Positions 36,778 to 45,554 are shown, numbered from the stretch's first letter. The stretch is DNA of 64,000 nucleotides from Lachnospiraceae bacterium (GCA_015057085.1 SVFB01000062.1:1-64000); one strand, 5' to 3'. Notes: a model not told the origin generated them from the sequence alone. Made by a program: numbers and translations.

Positions 36778-38139
36778 ATGGTTGTAAAAGGTACAGACTT
36801 AAAAGTTTTAGAAACGGAATACGAAGAAAATGAGAACCGGATTGTCTTTTTATATGGCAAAAAGGATAGTGAAAAGGAAGAACTGATTCGAGCATTTTTG
36901 AAGGACAAAAAGTTCTTTTATTATCGTGCGCGTCAGGCTTCCGAAAAAGCGCAGCTTAAAATGATGGGAGAAGAAGTTTCCAGACAATACGGAGTGAATA
37001 TTCAGGACTTAAGTTACGAGGAATATTTCAAACGTGTGAAAAGCAACGGACCGAGCAAACTTGTCGTTGTTGTAGAGGAAGTACAATATATTCTCAAAAA
37101 GGATGACGACTTTTTTGATGCAATTTGTGCATTAAAAGATAAGCAGTTATATCCGGGTCCTGTTATGATTATTTTGACCTCATCTTCCATTGTTTGGTCA
37201 GAGCAGACTTTTCTTGCAGATGGTGCAAAATATTCCTCTGCAATTGATGCAGTTCATAAGATGGAAGAGTGGAGCTTTTTGGATGTGGTTCGCGCATTCC
37301 CGGAATTTTCTGTTGCTGATTCTGTATCCCTCTTTGGTGTACTGGGTGGTGTACCGGGCTATATGAGCCGCTGGAACAAGAAGAAAAACTTTAAGCAAAA
37401 TATTTGTGATTTGGTTCTTTCTGAGAATGGATATCTCTATGGAAAGGCAGAAGAGATTATTTCTTATGAACTTCGCGAACTTGCTGTATATAATACAATT
37501 CTTTCCACCATTGCATCCGGCAAGGATAAATTAAATGATCTTTATACTGAGACAGGTTTCTCACGCGCGAAAATCAGCGTATATATGAAGAATCTGGGGC
37601 AATTTGATATTGTTGAAAAGCTAGTTTCTATGGAGACCGGTGGCTGGGAAAATGCCAAAAAGGGTGTATATCAGATTAAGGATACGTTTGTTCATTTCTG
37701 GTATCGTTTTGTATATCCGCATCTTTCAGATCTTTATATTCTGACACCGTCAGAGTTTTATGACCGTTATATTGCGAAGGATCTGGATGCATATTTAGAC
37801 AGATATTTCATTGATGTCTGCAAAGAATATTTATCATTGTTAAATCAAATGAATCGTTTGCCAATCAATATTTCTAAAATGGGATCATGGATTGGAAAGA
37901 ACGGAAATATCGATATTATCGCAAAGAGCGCAGATCGCAGAATGATTGTCGGCCTTTGCAATTGGGGAAAATTGGTGCTTTCCGAGGCTATGGTGGAGGA
38001 ATTGCAGGAAAATATGAAACTTGCAAAAGTGACTCCGGATCATATTTATCTTTTCTCGGCAAAGGCCTTTGATCCGAAGCTTGTAAAATTAGCAGAAACA
38101 GATCCTAAGCTTGAACTAATTGATATGAAAGAACTTTAA
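36778..38139 (+). CDS. ATPase_2/DUF234-family protein with a degenerate P-loop
   Basis: The ATG at 36778 lies behind TTGGAGG. The 453-residue protein has the layout of the archaeal-type ATPase_2 family with a C-terminal DUF234 nuclease-like domain: an N-terminal ATPase fold, a VVVVEEVQYI strand at about residues 96-105 in the Walker B place, the family block LGGVPGYMSRW, a winged helix (about 260-300) and the FVHFWYRFVYPH motif. The Walker A loop, normally GRRRVGKT, reads GKKDSEKE at residues 27-34: glycine and Thr/Ser are lost and only a lysine remains. ATP hydrolysis is therefore doubtful. topB follows after 21 bases. Function is unknown. Confidence 0.82.
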   Translation: MVVKGTDLKVLETEYEENENRIVFLYGKKDSEKEELIRAFLKDKKFFYYRARQASEKAQLKMMGEEVSRQYGVNIQDLSYEEYFKRVKSNGPSKLVVVVEEVQYILKKDDDFFDAICALKDKQLYPGPVMIILTSSSIVWSEQTFLADGAKYSSAIDAVHKMEEWSFLDVVRAFPEFSVADSVSLFGVLGGVPGYMSRWNKKKNFKQNICDLVLSENGYLYGKAEEIISYELRELAVYNTILSTIASGKDKLNDLYTETGFSRAKISVYMKNLGQFDIVEKLVSMETGGWENAKKGVYQIKDTFVHFWYRFVYPHLSDLYILTPSEFYDRYIAKDLDAYLDRYFIDVCKEYLSLLNQMNRLPINISKMGSWIGKNGNIDIIAKSADRRMIVGLCNWGKLVLSEAMVEELQENMKLAKVTPDHIYLFSAKAFDPKLVKLAETDPKLELIDMKEL

Positions 38140-38160
38140 TCAGAATCAAAGAGGAAGCGA

Positions 38161-41100
38161 ATGGGTAAAAAATTAATTATCACCGAGAAACCGTCCGTTG
38201 CGAGGGAATTCGCGGCTGTCTTGCATGTAAACGGAAGACAGGACGGTTATATCGAAAATGAAGATTATGTCATTTCCTGGTGCGTAGGCCACCTTGTAGG
38301 GATGGTTTATCCTGAGGATTATGACATCAAATATAAGGAATGGAAATTAGAGGACCTTCCATTTCTGCCAAAAGAATATAAATACAATGTAATAAAGAAC
38401 GTTTCAAAGCAATATGACATCGTGCATGGTCTACTGCAAAGAGAAGATGTAGACACGGTTTATTGGGCCGGTGATGCCGGAAAAGAAGGACAGACCATAG
38501 AGGAAAATATCCGTAATTTCGGTGGCGTGCGCGAAGGCATGGAAGAACTTCGTGTCTGGATTGACTCCCAGACCGAGGAAGAGATTCTGCGTGGGATAAA
38601 AGAAGCAAGGCCGATGTCGGATTATGCGAATCTCGGCCTTTCCGGAATTATGCGTACAATAGAAGATTATGCAATGGGAATTAATTTCTCCCGTGCAATG
38701 TCTGTCAAGTACGGAAAGCTACTAAATGATGCGGCAGCAACAAAGAAGTATTCGGCAATCGCAGTGGGACGTGTTATGACCTGCGTGTTAGGTATGGTCG
38801 TCATTCGCGAGAGGGAGATTCGCAATTTCAGCGGAACTCCTTTTTATCGTGTGCTTGGAAGCTTTTCGGATGCAGGTATTTTAGGCGAATGGAAAGCTGT
38901 GGAAGGCTCTCGTTATTTTGAGTCACCGCTTCTGTACAAGGAGAATGGATTCAAGGAGCAGGAGAATGCACAAAAGCTGATTGATGATTTAACCGGAAAA
39001 CCTGCAGTGGTAGATTCTATTGAGCGATTTGTCTCTAAAAAGAAGGCGCCACTTTTGTTTAACCTTGCTGAACTTCAGGCAGAATGTACTAAGCGGTTTA
39101 AAATCTCGCCGGATGAGACCTTGACAGTCGCACAATCTTTATACGAAAAGAAGCTTACCACTTATCCGAGAACAGATGCGCGTGTACTTTCCACCGCCAT
39201 CGCCGGAGAAATCGGAAAGAATATCAATCGATTAAAGGGGTATGAGCCAACAGCAAAATTTTGTGAAAATATTATGGCAATCCGATTGGCGGCAAATATT
39301 GCAAATACCCAGTATACAGATGATAGCAAAATTACGGATCACTATGCCATTATTCCAACCGGTCAGCTGACGGAATTAAAGTCCTTAAATGAGTTGGAAG
39401 CAAAGGTCTTCGACATGATTGTCAGAAGATTTTTGAGTATTTTTTATCCGCCTGCAGAATTTGATAACGTAAAACTGGTTGTGAAAGTAGATGGAGAAAG
39501 CTTCTTTTCTTCTGCCAAGAAACTTGCAAAACCGGGCTATATGGAGATTGCCGGAATCCCGAAGAAAAAATCAAATGTCCGAGATGGAAATGAGCGCATC
39601 ATGGGCGCTTATTCGGAAGGAGAAAAGGATTCTGAGGGAGAAGGCGAGGAGGAGCAGGAACAGGATCCGGAAGCACTCCTTAAAATCGCTGATACATTGC
39701 AAAAAGGAGCAGAAATCAGCACAAAGGGATACAGCATCGGATTTGGTAAAACTTCTCCACCGAAGCGTTATACATCCGGATCTATGGTTCTTGCAATGGA
39801 AAACGCAGGACAGTTAATCGAAGATGAAGAATTGCGTGCCCAGATCAAAGGCTCCGGTATCGGAACTTCCGCAACTCGTGCGGAAATCATTAAAAAACTT
39901 GTGGATATTGGCTATTTGCATCAGAATAAGGCACAGATTTTGACACCGGAACGTTTTGGTGAAATGGTTTATGAAGTGGTGGAAATGACGGTTCCTGCAC
40001 TTTTAAACCCAAAGATGACCGCCTCCTGGGAAAAGGGATTGGATGGCATTACCAACGGAACGGTGGATTACTGGGATTATCGTAATAAATTAGAGGAATT
40101 TATTCGAAACGAAACCCAGCGCATGATTGGACAGGATATCCATACGGAGCTTGCAGATCGCATCAGCCATTTCGCCGGAAGAGATGGAAGAGGCGCCGGA
40201 GCCCGTAGAAAAGTCGGCGTGAAATGCCCGATGTGCGGCGGGGAACTGGTGACCACATCCTTTGGATTTGGTTGTACGAATTATAAGTCTGATAAAAGCG
40301 GATGTAATTTCAATGTGGGTGAAATCGCAGGCGTGATTTTGTCGGATGAACAGTTGAAGGATTTGATTGAAAAGGGCCGGACAGAAGTGATTTCCGGATT
40401 CAAATCAAAAAAAGGAAATAAGTTTGATGCAGCATTAAAATTTGCATTGACAGCGGATGATAATCCTTTTGAAGAGGGCGAAAATCAGCAATCTACAAAA
40501 AAGAATGACCGGGGATACCGGATTGATTTTGAATTCGCAGAAAGCGAGCCGGAACTAATCGAAGGTCTGAAATGTCCTTGGTGCGGCGGCGCAATCAAAA
40601 AGACTGCATTCGGTTTCGGCTGTACAAATTACAATCGAAATGATGAAAATAGTTGCAAGTTTGCCATCGGAAAAATTGCAGGGAAAAAACTCTCCGAAAG
40701 CGATGTGTTTACACTTTTGACGCAAAAGCGTACGCAAACCCTTCGTGGATTCAAAGGCAAGTCCGGCAAAAAGTTTGATGCTTGCCTCGAACTAAAGCCG
40801 GATGAAAGCGGAAAAGAGCAAATTGTCTTCGACTTTGAGCATGTTGAGGATAAGGTTGTGGAAGATGTGAAATGTCCGGTCTGCGGCGGAAAGATTATTG
40901 TTACAAGCTATGGCTTCCGTTGCGAGAATTATTCGAAAGAAGAGGGCGGATGTATCTTTTCCATCGGAGAACTGTGTCAAAAAAGCATTAATGAAAAGCA
41001 AGTCAAGCAACTTTTGACAGAAGGTAGAACGGAAACGATTCGCGGTTTTAAGTCAAAAGCAGGAAAGAAGTTTGATGCACGAATCACACTTGCAAAAAAT

Positions 41101-41877
41101 GAAGAAGACAAGGTGACCGGATTAAAATTTGACTTTGATGACGTGGAACCAAAGATTGTAAAGGATGTGGTATGTCCGAAGTGTAAAGGCGCAATTGCTG
41201 TCACAAATTGGGGGTATGCTTGCGTGAATAGAAAGCGCAATCCTGAGGAATCCACCTGTGATTTTGCTGTGGGAGAAATTGCATCCGTAAAATTAAAGGA
41301 AAATCAGCTGAAAGAACTATTGATTCGAAAGAAAACTGCGCCGATTGACGGATTTGTGGCAAAGACCGGTATGAAGTTTTCAGCTGCTTTGAAGTTGACG
41401 GAAGAGGGAGAAGTGAAATTTGACTTCCCTGAAAAGCCTAAGCCTGTGGAATCGGAAGTGGTTTGTCCGAAATGCCAAAAGAAGATGATGCGCGGCCAGT
41501 GGCAATATGAATGCGAATGTGGATTTAAGTTCTGGCATACAGTTGGAAAAATTCCTCTTGCGGAATCTGTTATCATGCAACTTTTGAAGGAACATAAGAC
41601 CGAGAAAAAAGTTGTTGGCTTCACTTCAAAAGCGGGAAATGAATTTGATGCTTGCCTGAAATGGGAAAATGATCAAATCTCTTATGATTTCGAAAACGAA
41701 GGCAATGGATATATGGATGGCAATGGAAATGAAGTAAAAAGAGATGTGAAAGCGGAGACTACTCCATTTGGCCCGGTGGAGCAGAATGATATGGATGAAA
41801 TTTCCAAGATAATCGAGGAAATGCATCAGGAAGAAGCAAAGGAAGAAGCAAAGGAAGAAGAAGGGAAGGAAGCATAA
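38161..41877 (+). CDS. topB: DNA topoisomerase III with five C-terminal zinc-ribbon repeats
   Basis: Type IA topoisomerase, predicted to relax or decatenate DNA through a 5'-phosphotyrosine link. The 1238-residue protein is far longer than TopB (about 650-730). Residues 1-150 are a Toprim domain with the catalytic glutamate in ITEKPSVA and an altered acidic motif, DAGKEGQ at 105-111 instead of DxDxEGE. The catalytic tyrosine is Tyr335 in LTTYPRTD. An acidic insert lies near residues 485-505. Five repeats begin at Cys 689, 805, 905, 1005 and 1102, each opening with CPxCxG and closing with GFxSKxGxKFDA. The C-terminus is acidic. It is 21 bases behind the ATPase-like gene. Confidence 0.9.
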   Translation: MGKKLIITEKPSVAREFAAVLHVNGRQDGYIENEDYVISWCVGHLVGMVYPEDYDIKYKEWKLEDLPFLPKEYKYNVIKNVSKQYDIVHGLLQREDVDTVYWAGDAGKEGQTIEENIRNFGGVREGMEELRVWIDSQTEEEILRGIKEARPMSDYANLGLSGIMRTIEDYAMGINFSRAMSVKYGKLLNDAAATKKYSAIAVGRVMTCVLGMVVIREREIRNFSGTPFYRVLGSFSDAGILGEWKAVEGSRYFESPLLYKENGFKEQENAQKLIDDLTGKPAVVDSIERFVSKKKAPLLFNLAELQAECTKRFKISPDETLTVAQSLYEKKLTTYPRTDARVLSTAIAGEIGKNINRLKGYEPTAKFCENIMAIRLAANIANTQYTDDSKITDHYAIIPTGQLTELKSLNELEAKVFDMIVRRFLSIFYPPAEFDNVKLVVKVDGESFFSSAKKLAKPGYMEIAGIPKKKSNVRDGNERIMGAYSEGEKDSEGEGEEEQEQDPEALLKIADTLQKGAEISTKGYSIGFGKTSPPKRYTSGSMVLAMENAGQLIEDEELRAQIKGSGIGTSATRAEIIKKLVDIGYLHQNKAQILTPERFGEMVYEVVEMTVPALLNPKMTASWEKGLDGITNGTVDYWDYRNKLEEFIRNETQRMIGQDIHTELADRISHFAGRDGRGAGARRKVGVKCPMCGGELVTTSFGFGCTNYKSDKSGCNFNVGEIAGVILSDEQLKDLIEKGRTEVISGFKSKKGNKFDAALKFALTADDNPFEEGENQQSTKKNDRGYRIDFEFAESEPELIEGLKCPWCGGAIKKTAFGFGCTNYNRNDENSCKFAIGKIAGKKLSESDVFTLLTQKRTQTLRGFKGKSGKKFDACLELKPDESGKEQIVFDFEHVEDKVVEDVKCPVCGGKIIVTSYGFRCENYSKEEGGCIFSIGELCQKSINEKQVKQLLTEGRTETIRGFKSKAGKKFDARITLAKNEEDKVTGLKFDFDDVEPKIVKDVVCPKCKGAIAVTNWGYACVNRKRNPEESTCDFAVGEIASVKLKENQLKELLIRKKTAPIDGFVAKTGMKFSAALKLTEEGEVKFDFPEKPKPVESEVVCPKCQKKMMRGQWQYECECGFKFWHTVGKIPLAESVIMQLLKEHKTEKKVVGFTSKAGNEFDACLKWENDQISYDFENEGNGYMDGNGNEVKRDVKAETTPFGPVEQNDMDEISKIIEEMHQEEAKEEAKEEEGKEA
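40221..41700 (+). repeat. Five tandem coding repeats of about 300 bases in topB
   Basis: The cysteine pairs opening each unit lie at about 40225, 40573, 40873, 41173 and 41464, a period of 348, 300, 300 and 291 bases. Each unit encodes two cysteine pairs followed by a GFKxKxGKKFDA tail. The last unit is the most divergent (CPKCQKKMM, CECGFKF). The DNA copies have diverged enough that recent recombination between them is unlikely. Confidence 0.8.
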
Positions 41878-41882
41878 CGAAA

Positions 41883-42557
41883 ATGGAAAATGCAAAAATC
41901 GAGAATTTATATGATTTGACAAAAACCATTGCAGCGGATTATCTGAAACAGTTTTCCTATCCGTGGGAAGCTTTGGCCGGAATTTCCGATTTTATCCGTG
42001 AAATCGGACCTGCTTTGGATCAAACTCGTTTTGAACAAAGAGGAGAAGATATTTGGGTTGCAAAAAGTGCCAAGATTGCGCCAACAGCATGTTTGAACGG
42101 CCCGTTGATTATTGATGAGGAAGCCGAAATCAGACATTGCGCATTTATTCGAGGAAGCGCAATCATCGGAAAGGGATCCGTGGTTGGAAATTCAACAGAA
42201 ATTAAGAATGATATTATATTTGATAGCGTTCAGGTTCCTCATTATAATTATGTGGGTGATTCGATTTTAGGATACAAATCCCATATGGGAGCCGGCTCTA
42301 TCACCTCGAATGTAAAGAGCGACAAAACCCTTGTGGTTGTAAAAGACCGATATGATACAAAAGAAGAAATTGCCACAGGACGTAAAAAGTTCGGCGCAAT
42401 GCTGGGAGATTATGTGGAAGTCGGATGTAATTCTGTATTAAATCCGGGAACTGTAATCGGACGAAATTGTCAAATCTACCCACTTAGTAACGTCAGAGGT
42501 GTAATTCCTGCAAATCGAATTTTCAAGGATGCCACCAATGTTGTGAAAAAAGCCTAG
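41883..42557 (+). CDS. Left-handed beta-helix (hexapeptide repeat) protein, GlmU C-terminal-like
   Basis: The 224-residue product has a helical N-terminus (about residues 1-60) followed by hexapeptide repeats (about 60-215), with ACLNGPLIID, HCAFIRGSAIIGKGSVVGNSTEIKN and NSVLNPGTVIGRN. This resembles the acyltransferase half of bifunctional UDP-GlcNAc pyrophosphorylases (GlmU-like), but without any nucleotidyltransferase domain. The histidine-containing VPHYNYVGDSILG segment matches GlmU's acetyltransferase active region. The substrate is unknown. It starts five bases after topB, and the promoter of the next operon overlaps its stop codon. Confidence 0.82.
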   Translation: MENAKIENLYDLTKTIAADYLKQFSYPWEALAGISDFIREIGPALDQTRFEQRGEDIWVAKSAKIAPTACLNGPLIIDEEAEIRHCAFIRGSAIIGKGSVVGNSTEIKNDIIFDSVQVPHYNYVGDSILGYKSHMGAGSITSNVKSDKTLVVVKDRYDTKEEIATGRKKFGAMLGDYVEVGCNSVLNPGTVIGRNCQIYPLSNVRGVIPANRIFKDATNVVKKA

Positions 42558-42583
42558 ACAGACAAGGAAAATAAAAGTATAAT
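42555..42583 (+). promoter_or_regulatory. Promoter of the NifU-like/GGGtGRT pair
   Basis: TAGACA (42555-42560, overlapping the previous stop codon), 17 bases, TATAAT (42578-42583). An untranslated leader of about 45 bases ends in AAAGGAG. The near-consensus match agrees with high expression. Confidence 0.65.
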
Positions 42584-42634
42584 ATCCACAGTCTGTTAAA
42601 AAGATAACAACATAATATTGAAAGGAGTCTTAAC

Positions 42635-43336
42635 ATGATTTACACAAAAGAAGTTGAGAACATGTGCCCAGTTGCTAAGGGCGCTAAGCATGAGCCTGCT
42701 CCGATTCCTGAAGAGGGTAAGTGGGTCCACGCAAAGAAGATTGAGGACATCTCCGGATTTACACATGGTGTAGGCTGGTGTGCACCACAGCAGGGTGCCT
42801 GCAAGCTTTCATTAAATGTAAAGAACGGTGTAATTGAAGAAGCTCTTGTAGAGACAATCGGATGCTCAGGAATGACTCATTCTGCAGCTATGGCAGCAGA
42901 AATCCTTCAGGGCAAGACCATTCTCGAGGCTTTAAATACAGACTTAGTATGTGATGCAATTAACACTGCTATGAGAGAATTATTCTTACAGATTGTTTAC
43001 GGTCGTACACAGTCTGCATTCTCTGATGACGGACTTGCAGTTGGTGCCGGACTCGAAGATCTTGGTAAGGGACTTCGTTCTCAGGTTGGTACAATGTACG
43101 CAACAAAGGAGAAGGGTGTTCGTTATCTTGAAATGGCAGAAGGTTATGTAACCGGTATTGCACTTGACAAAGACAATGAAGTAATCGGCTATCAGTTTGT
43201 TTCCCTTGGAAAGATGACTGACTTTATCAAGAAGGGTGACGATGCAAACACAGCATGGGAGAAGGCTTCCGGATCATACGGACGTGTAACTCCTGAGCAG
43301 GGTGCAGTTAAGATCATCGACCCTCGTGTAGAGTAA
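42635..43336 (+). CDS. NifU_N-like iron-sulfur cluster scaffold domain protein
   Basis: The 233-residue protein resembles the NifU/IscU scaffold domain in the region NGVIEEALVETIGCSGMTHSAAMAAEILQGKTILEAL, with the GCSGMTHSAA cysteine in the place of the second cluster ligand and a WCAPQQGAC pair upstream. It lacks some residues of classical IscU, so cluster binding is inferred. It is always found with the GGGtGRT gene in the genomes I know, and here it precedes that gene by 19 bases. Codon use (GGT, CTT, GAC, AAG, GTT) is strongly biased, indicating abundant protein. Confidence 0.85.
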   Translation: MIYTKEVENMCPVAKGAKHEPAPIPEEGKWVHAKKIEDISGFTHGVGWCAPQQGACKLSLNVKNGVIEEALVETIGCSGMTHSAAMAAEILQGKTILEALNTDLVCDAINTAMRELFLQIVYGRTQSAFSDDGLAVGAGLEDLGKGLRSQVGTMYATKEKGVRYLEMAEGYVTGIALDKDNEVIGYQFVSLGKMTDFIKKGDDANTAWEKASGSYGRVTPEQGAVKIIDPRVE

Positions 43337-43355
43337 TCGGAAAGGAGAGACAAAA

Positions 43356-44366
43356 ATGGCATTATTTGAATCATATGAAAGAAGAATCGACCAGATTAAC
43401 GCTGTATTAAACAGCTATGGTATTGCTTCTATCGAAGAAGCTGAGAAAATCACAAAGGACGCCGGACTTGATGTATATGAGCAGGTTAAGAAGATTCAGC
43501 CAATCTGCTTCGAAAACGCTTGCTGGGCCTACACTGTAGGTGCTGCAATCGCAATCAAGAAGGGCTGCAGAAGAGCTGCTGATGCTGCAGCTGCAATCGG
43601 TGAAGGACTTCAGGCATTCTGTATCCCTGGTTCTGTAGCTGACCATCGTAAGGTTGGTCTTGGACATGGTAACCTTGGAAAGATGTTATTGGAAGAAGAA
43701 ACTGAGTGCTTCTGCTTCTTAGCAGGACATGAGTCTTTCGCTGCTGCTGAAGGTGCAATCGGTATTGCAGAGAAGGCAAACAAGGTTCGTAAAAAACCTC
43801 TTCGCGTTATCTTAAACGGTCTTGGAAAAGACGCAGCACAGATTATTTCTCGTATCAACGGATTTACTTATGTTGAGACAAAATATGATTACAAGACAGC
43901 TCAATTGAATGTAATCTATGAGAAGCCATACTCTGACGGACTTCGTGCAACTGTTAAGTGCTACGGCGCTGATGATGTTCAGGAAGGTGTTGCAATCATG
44001 CACAAGGAGAATGTTGGTGTTTCTATTACCGGTAACTCAACAAACCCAACACGTTTCCAGCATCCGGTAGCAGGAACATACAAGAAGGAATGCATTGAGC
44101 AGGGTAAGAAATACTTCTCAGTTGCTTCAGGTGGTGGTACAGGTCGTACCCTTCATCCGGACAACATGGCAGCAGGTCCTGCTTCTTACGGTATGACCGA
44201 TACCATGGGACGTATGCACTCTGATGCGCAGTTCGCTGGATCTTCATCTGTACCGGCCCATGTAGAAATGATGGGATTAATCGGTATGGGTAACAACCCT
44301 ATGGTTGGTGCAACTGTTGCAGTCGCTGTTTCCGTAGAGGAAGCTGCAAACGCAGGCAAGTTCTAA
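43356..44366 (+). CDS. GGGtGRT family protein
   Basis: The 336-residue product carries the motif that names the family, SGGGTGRTLHPDN, at about residues 250-262. Other conserved parts are ACWAYTVGAAIAIKKGC, SVADHRKVGLGHGNLGKMLL and GHESFAAAEGAIGIAEKA. The function is not established. Conserved cysteines and the NifU-like neighbour suggest a role around metal clusters or redox chemistry. It is cytoplasmic, with no signal or membrane segments. Codon bias is as extreme as in the upstream gene. AAAGGAGAG precedes the ATG, and a strong terminator follows. Confidence 0.9.
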   Translation: MALFESYERRIDQINAVLNSYGIASIEEAEKITKDAGLDVYEQVKKIQPICFENACWAYTVGAAIAIKKGCRRAADAAAAIGEGLQAFCIPGSVADHRKVGLGHGNLGKMLLEEETECFCFLAGHESFAAAEGAIGIAEKANKVRKKPLRVILNGLGKDAAQIISRINGFTYVETKYDYKTAQLNVIYEKPYSDGLRATVKCYGADDVQEGVAIMHKENVGVSITGNSTNPTRFQHPVAGTYKKECIEQGKKYFSVASGGGTGRTLHPDNMAAGPASYGMTDTMGRMHSDAQFAGSSSVPAHVEMMGLIGMGNNPMVGATVAVAVSVEEAANAGKF

Positions 44367-44418
44367 GACTTCTTTTGTGCGCCTTTGGCGCGATAGTTAT
44401 AGAATGGATAGATTTAAA

Positions 44419-44466
44419 ACGGGGGATTTTCTTGTGGATTTCACAAGAAAAATTCTCCGTTTTTTC
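44419..44466 (+). terminator. Rho-independent terminator after the GGGtGRT gene
   Basis: A long, imperfect stem (ACGGGGGATTTTCTTGTG pairing with CACAAGAAAAATTCTCCGT, GATTT loop) is followed by TTTTT. A smaller stem GCGCC-TTT-GGCGC lies just before it, at about 44379-44391. Confidence 0.85.
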
Positions 44467-44495
44467 TTGAATTGTCTGAAAAAACATGCTATAGT
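44467..44495 (+). promoter_or_regulatory. Promoter of codY
   Basis: TTGAAT (44467-44472), 17 bases, TATAGT (44490-44495), about 50 bases before the codY start. A CodY-like box covers the -35 element and half of the spacer. Confidence 0.65.
44470..44484. promoter_or_regulatory. CodY box in the codY promoter
   Basis: AATTGTCTGAAAAAA matches the consensus AATTTTCWGAAAATT at 12 of 15 positions and lies across the -35 element. This is the geometry expected for autorepression. Confidence 0.55.
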
Positions 44496-44546
44496 TTTGT
44501 TAAAATTCGATTTGAAAAGAATCTGAGGTGCAAAAAGGAGAAATTT

Positions 44547-45320
44547 ATGAGCGTTCAGCTTTTGGATAAAACGCGTAAAATCAATCAGCTGTTACATAAT
44601 AACAGTTCATCAAAGGTAGTATTTAATGATATTTGCCAGGTTTTAACAGGCGTTTTGGATTCAAATGTACTTGTAATCAGCAAAAAAGGAAAGGTACTTG
44701 GTTGTAAGAATACCAAGGGAGTAGAGATAATCGACAATCTTTTAACCGGTGAAGTCGGAGGATATATTGATGCCACATTAAACGAGAGATTGCTTGGAAT
44801 TCTTTCTACAAAAGAAAATGTCAATTTAGAAACATTGGGATTTGACGAAAATAGTAGAAAATATCGTGCTATCATCTGTCCGATTTATATTGCAGGCGAA
44901 AGACTTGGCTCTTTGTTTGAATATCGAGAGGAAAATGAATATGGCATCGATGACATCATTTTGACAGAGTATGCGACCACAGTTGTTGGTCTGGAAATGA
45001 TGCGTTCTGAGAATGAAGAAAGCGAAGAAGAGGCACGTAAGCTGCAAATCGTTCGCAGTGCAATCGGCACATTGTCATTCTCCGAATTAGAAGCAATCAT
45101 TCATGTATTTGACGAGATGGAAGGCACAGAAGGTATTTTAGTTGCCAGCAGAATTGCTGACAAAGTCGGAATTACCCGTTCAGTAATTGTTAATGCATTG
45201 AAGAAATTCGAAAGTGCAGGGGTAATTGAGTCTCGTTCTTCAGGAATGAAGGGAACCTATATTAAGGTTTTGAATGATGTGGTATTTGAGGAGCTTGAAG
45301 CACTCAAAGATCACAAATAA
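44547..45320 (+). CDS. codY: GTP- and branched-chain-amino-acid-sensing repressor CodY
   Basis: Global regulator of the shift to nutrient limitation in low-GC Gram-positives. The ATG at 44547 is preceded by AAAAAGGAG; longer in-frame starts have no such site. The 257-residue protein has the N-terminal GAF domain (about residues 1-155; LLDKTRKINQLLHN is typical) and a C-terminal winged helix (about 200-257, ASRIADKVGITRSVIVNALKKFESAGVIESRSSGMKGTY). It has its own promoter with a CodY box and its own terminator. The flagellar genes directly downstream are known CodY targets in other Firmicutes, which I note as context only. Confidence 0.96.
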   Translation: MSVQLLDKTRKINQLLHNNSSSKVVFNDICQVLTGVLDSNVLVISKKGKVLGCKNTKGVEIIDNLLTGEVGGYIDATLNERLLGILSTKENVNLETLGFDENSRKYRAIICPIYIAGERLGSLFEYREENEYGIDDIILTEYATTVVGLEMMRSENEESEEEARKLQIVRSAIGTLSFSELEAIIHVFDEMEGTEGILVASRIADKVGITRSVIVNALKKFESAGVIESRSSGMKGTYIKVLNDVVFEELEALKDHK

Positions 45321-45360
45321 AATTTCGTAATTGAATATCTCACGGATTGAGATTTATATA

Positions 45361-45392
45361 AAAGGACTTATCTATGATAAGTCCTTTTTTGT
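45361..45392 (+). terminator. Rho-independent terminator after codY
   Basis: A perfect 12-bp stem (AAAGGACTTATC / GATAAGTCCTTT, loop TAT) is followed by TTT and further T-rich sequence. Confidence 0.9.
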
Positions 45393-45460
45393 ATTTTTTT
45401 AGTCTAGATTTAGACGAGAACAAAAAATAATTTCTATATCTAGTATGGTAATTTAGTACT

Positions 45461-45496
45461 ATCTGCAATCGCAAGAAATGCGAAAAAGTTGCAGAT
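45461..45496 (+). promoter_or_regulatory. Hairpin in the region upstream of the flagellar operon
   Basis: ATCTGCAA (45461-45468) pairs with TTGCAGAT (45489-45496), and inside it TCGCA pairs with TGCGA, giving 13 bp with one bulge and an AGAAA loop. No T run follows, so it does not look like a terminator. Within the 306-base gap 45321-45626 it is the main structure besides the codY terminator and the promoter at 45555; a small dyad GTCTA-GATT-TAGAC lies at about 45401. It could be an operator or part of an RNA leader. Confidence 0.35.
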
Positions 45497-45554
45497 ATTG
45501 TATAAAATGAGAATTCAAAACACTATATTTGGTGATTTTTTTGCGGTCAGATAC

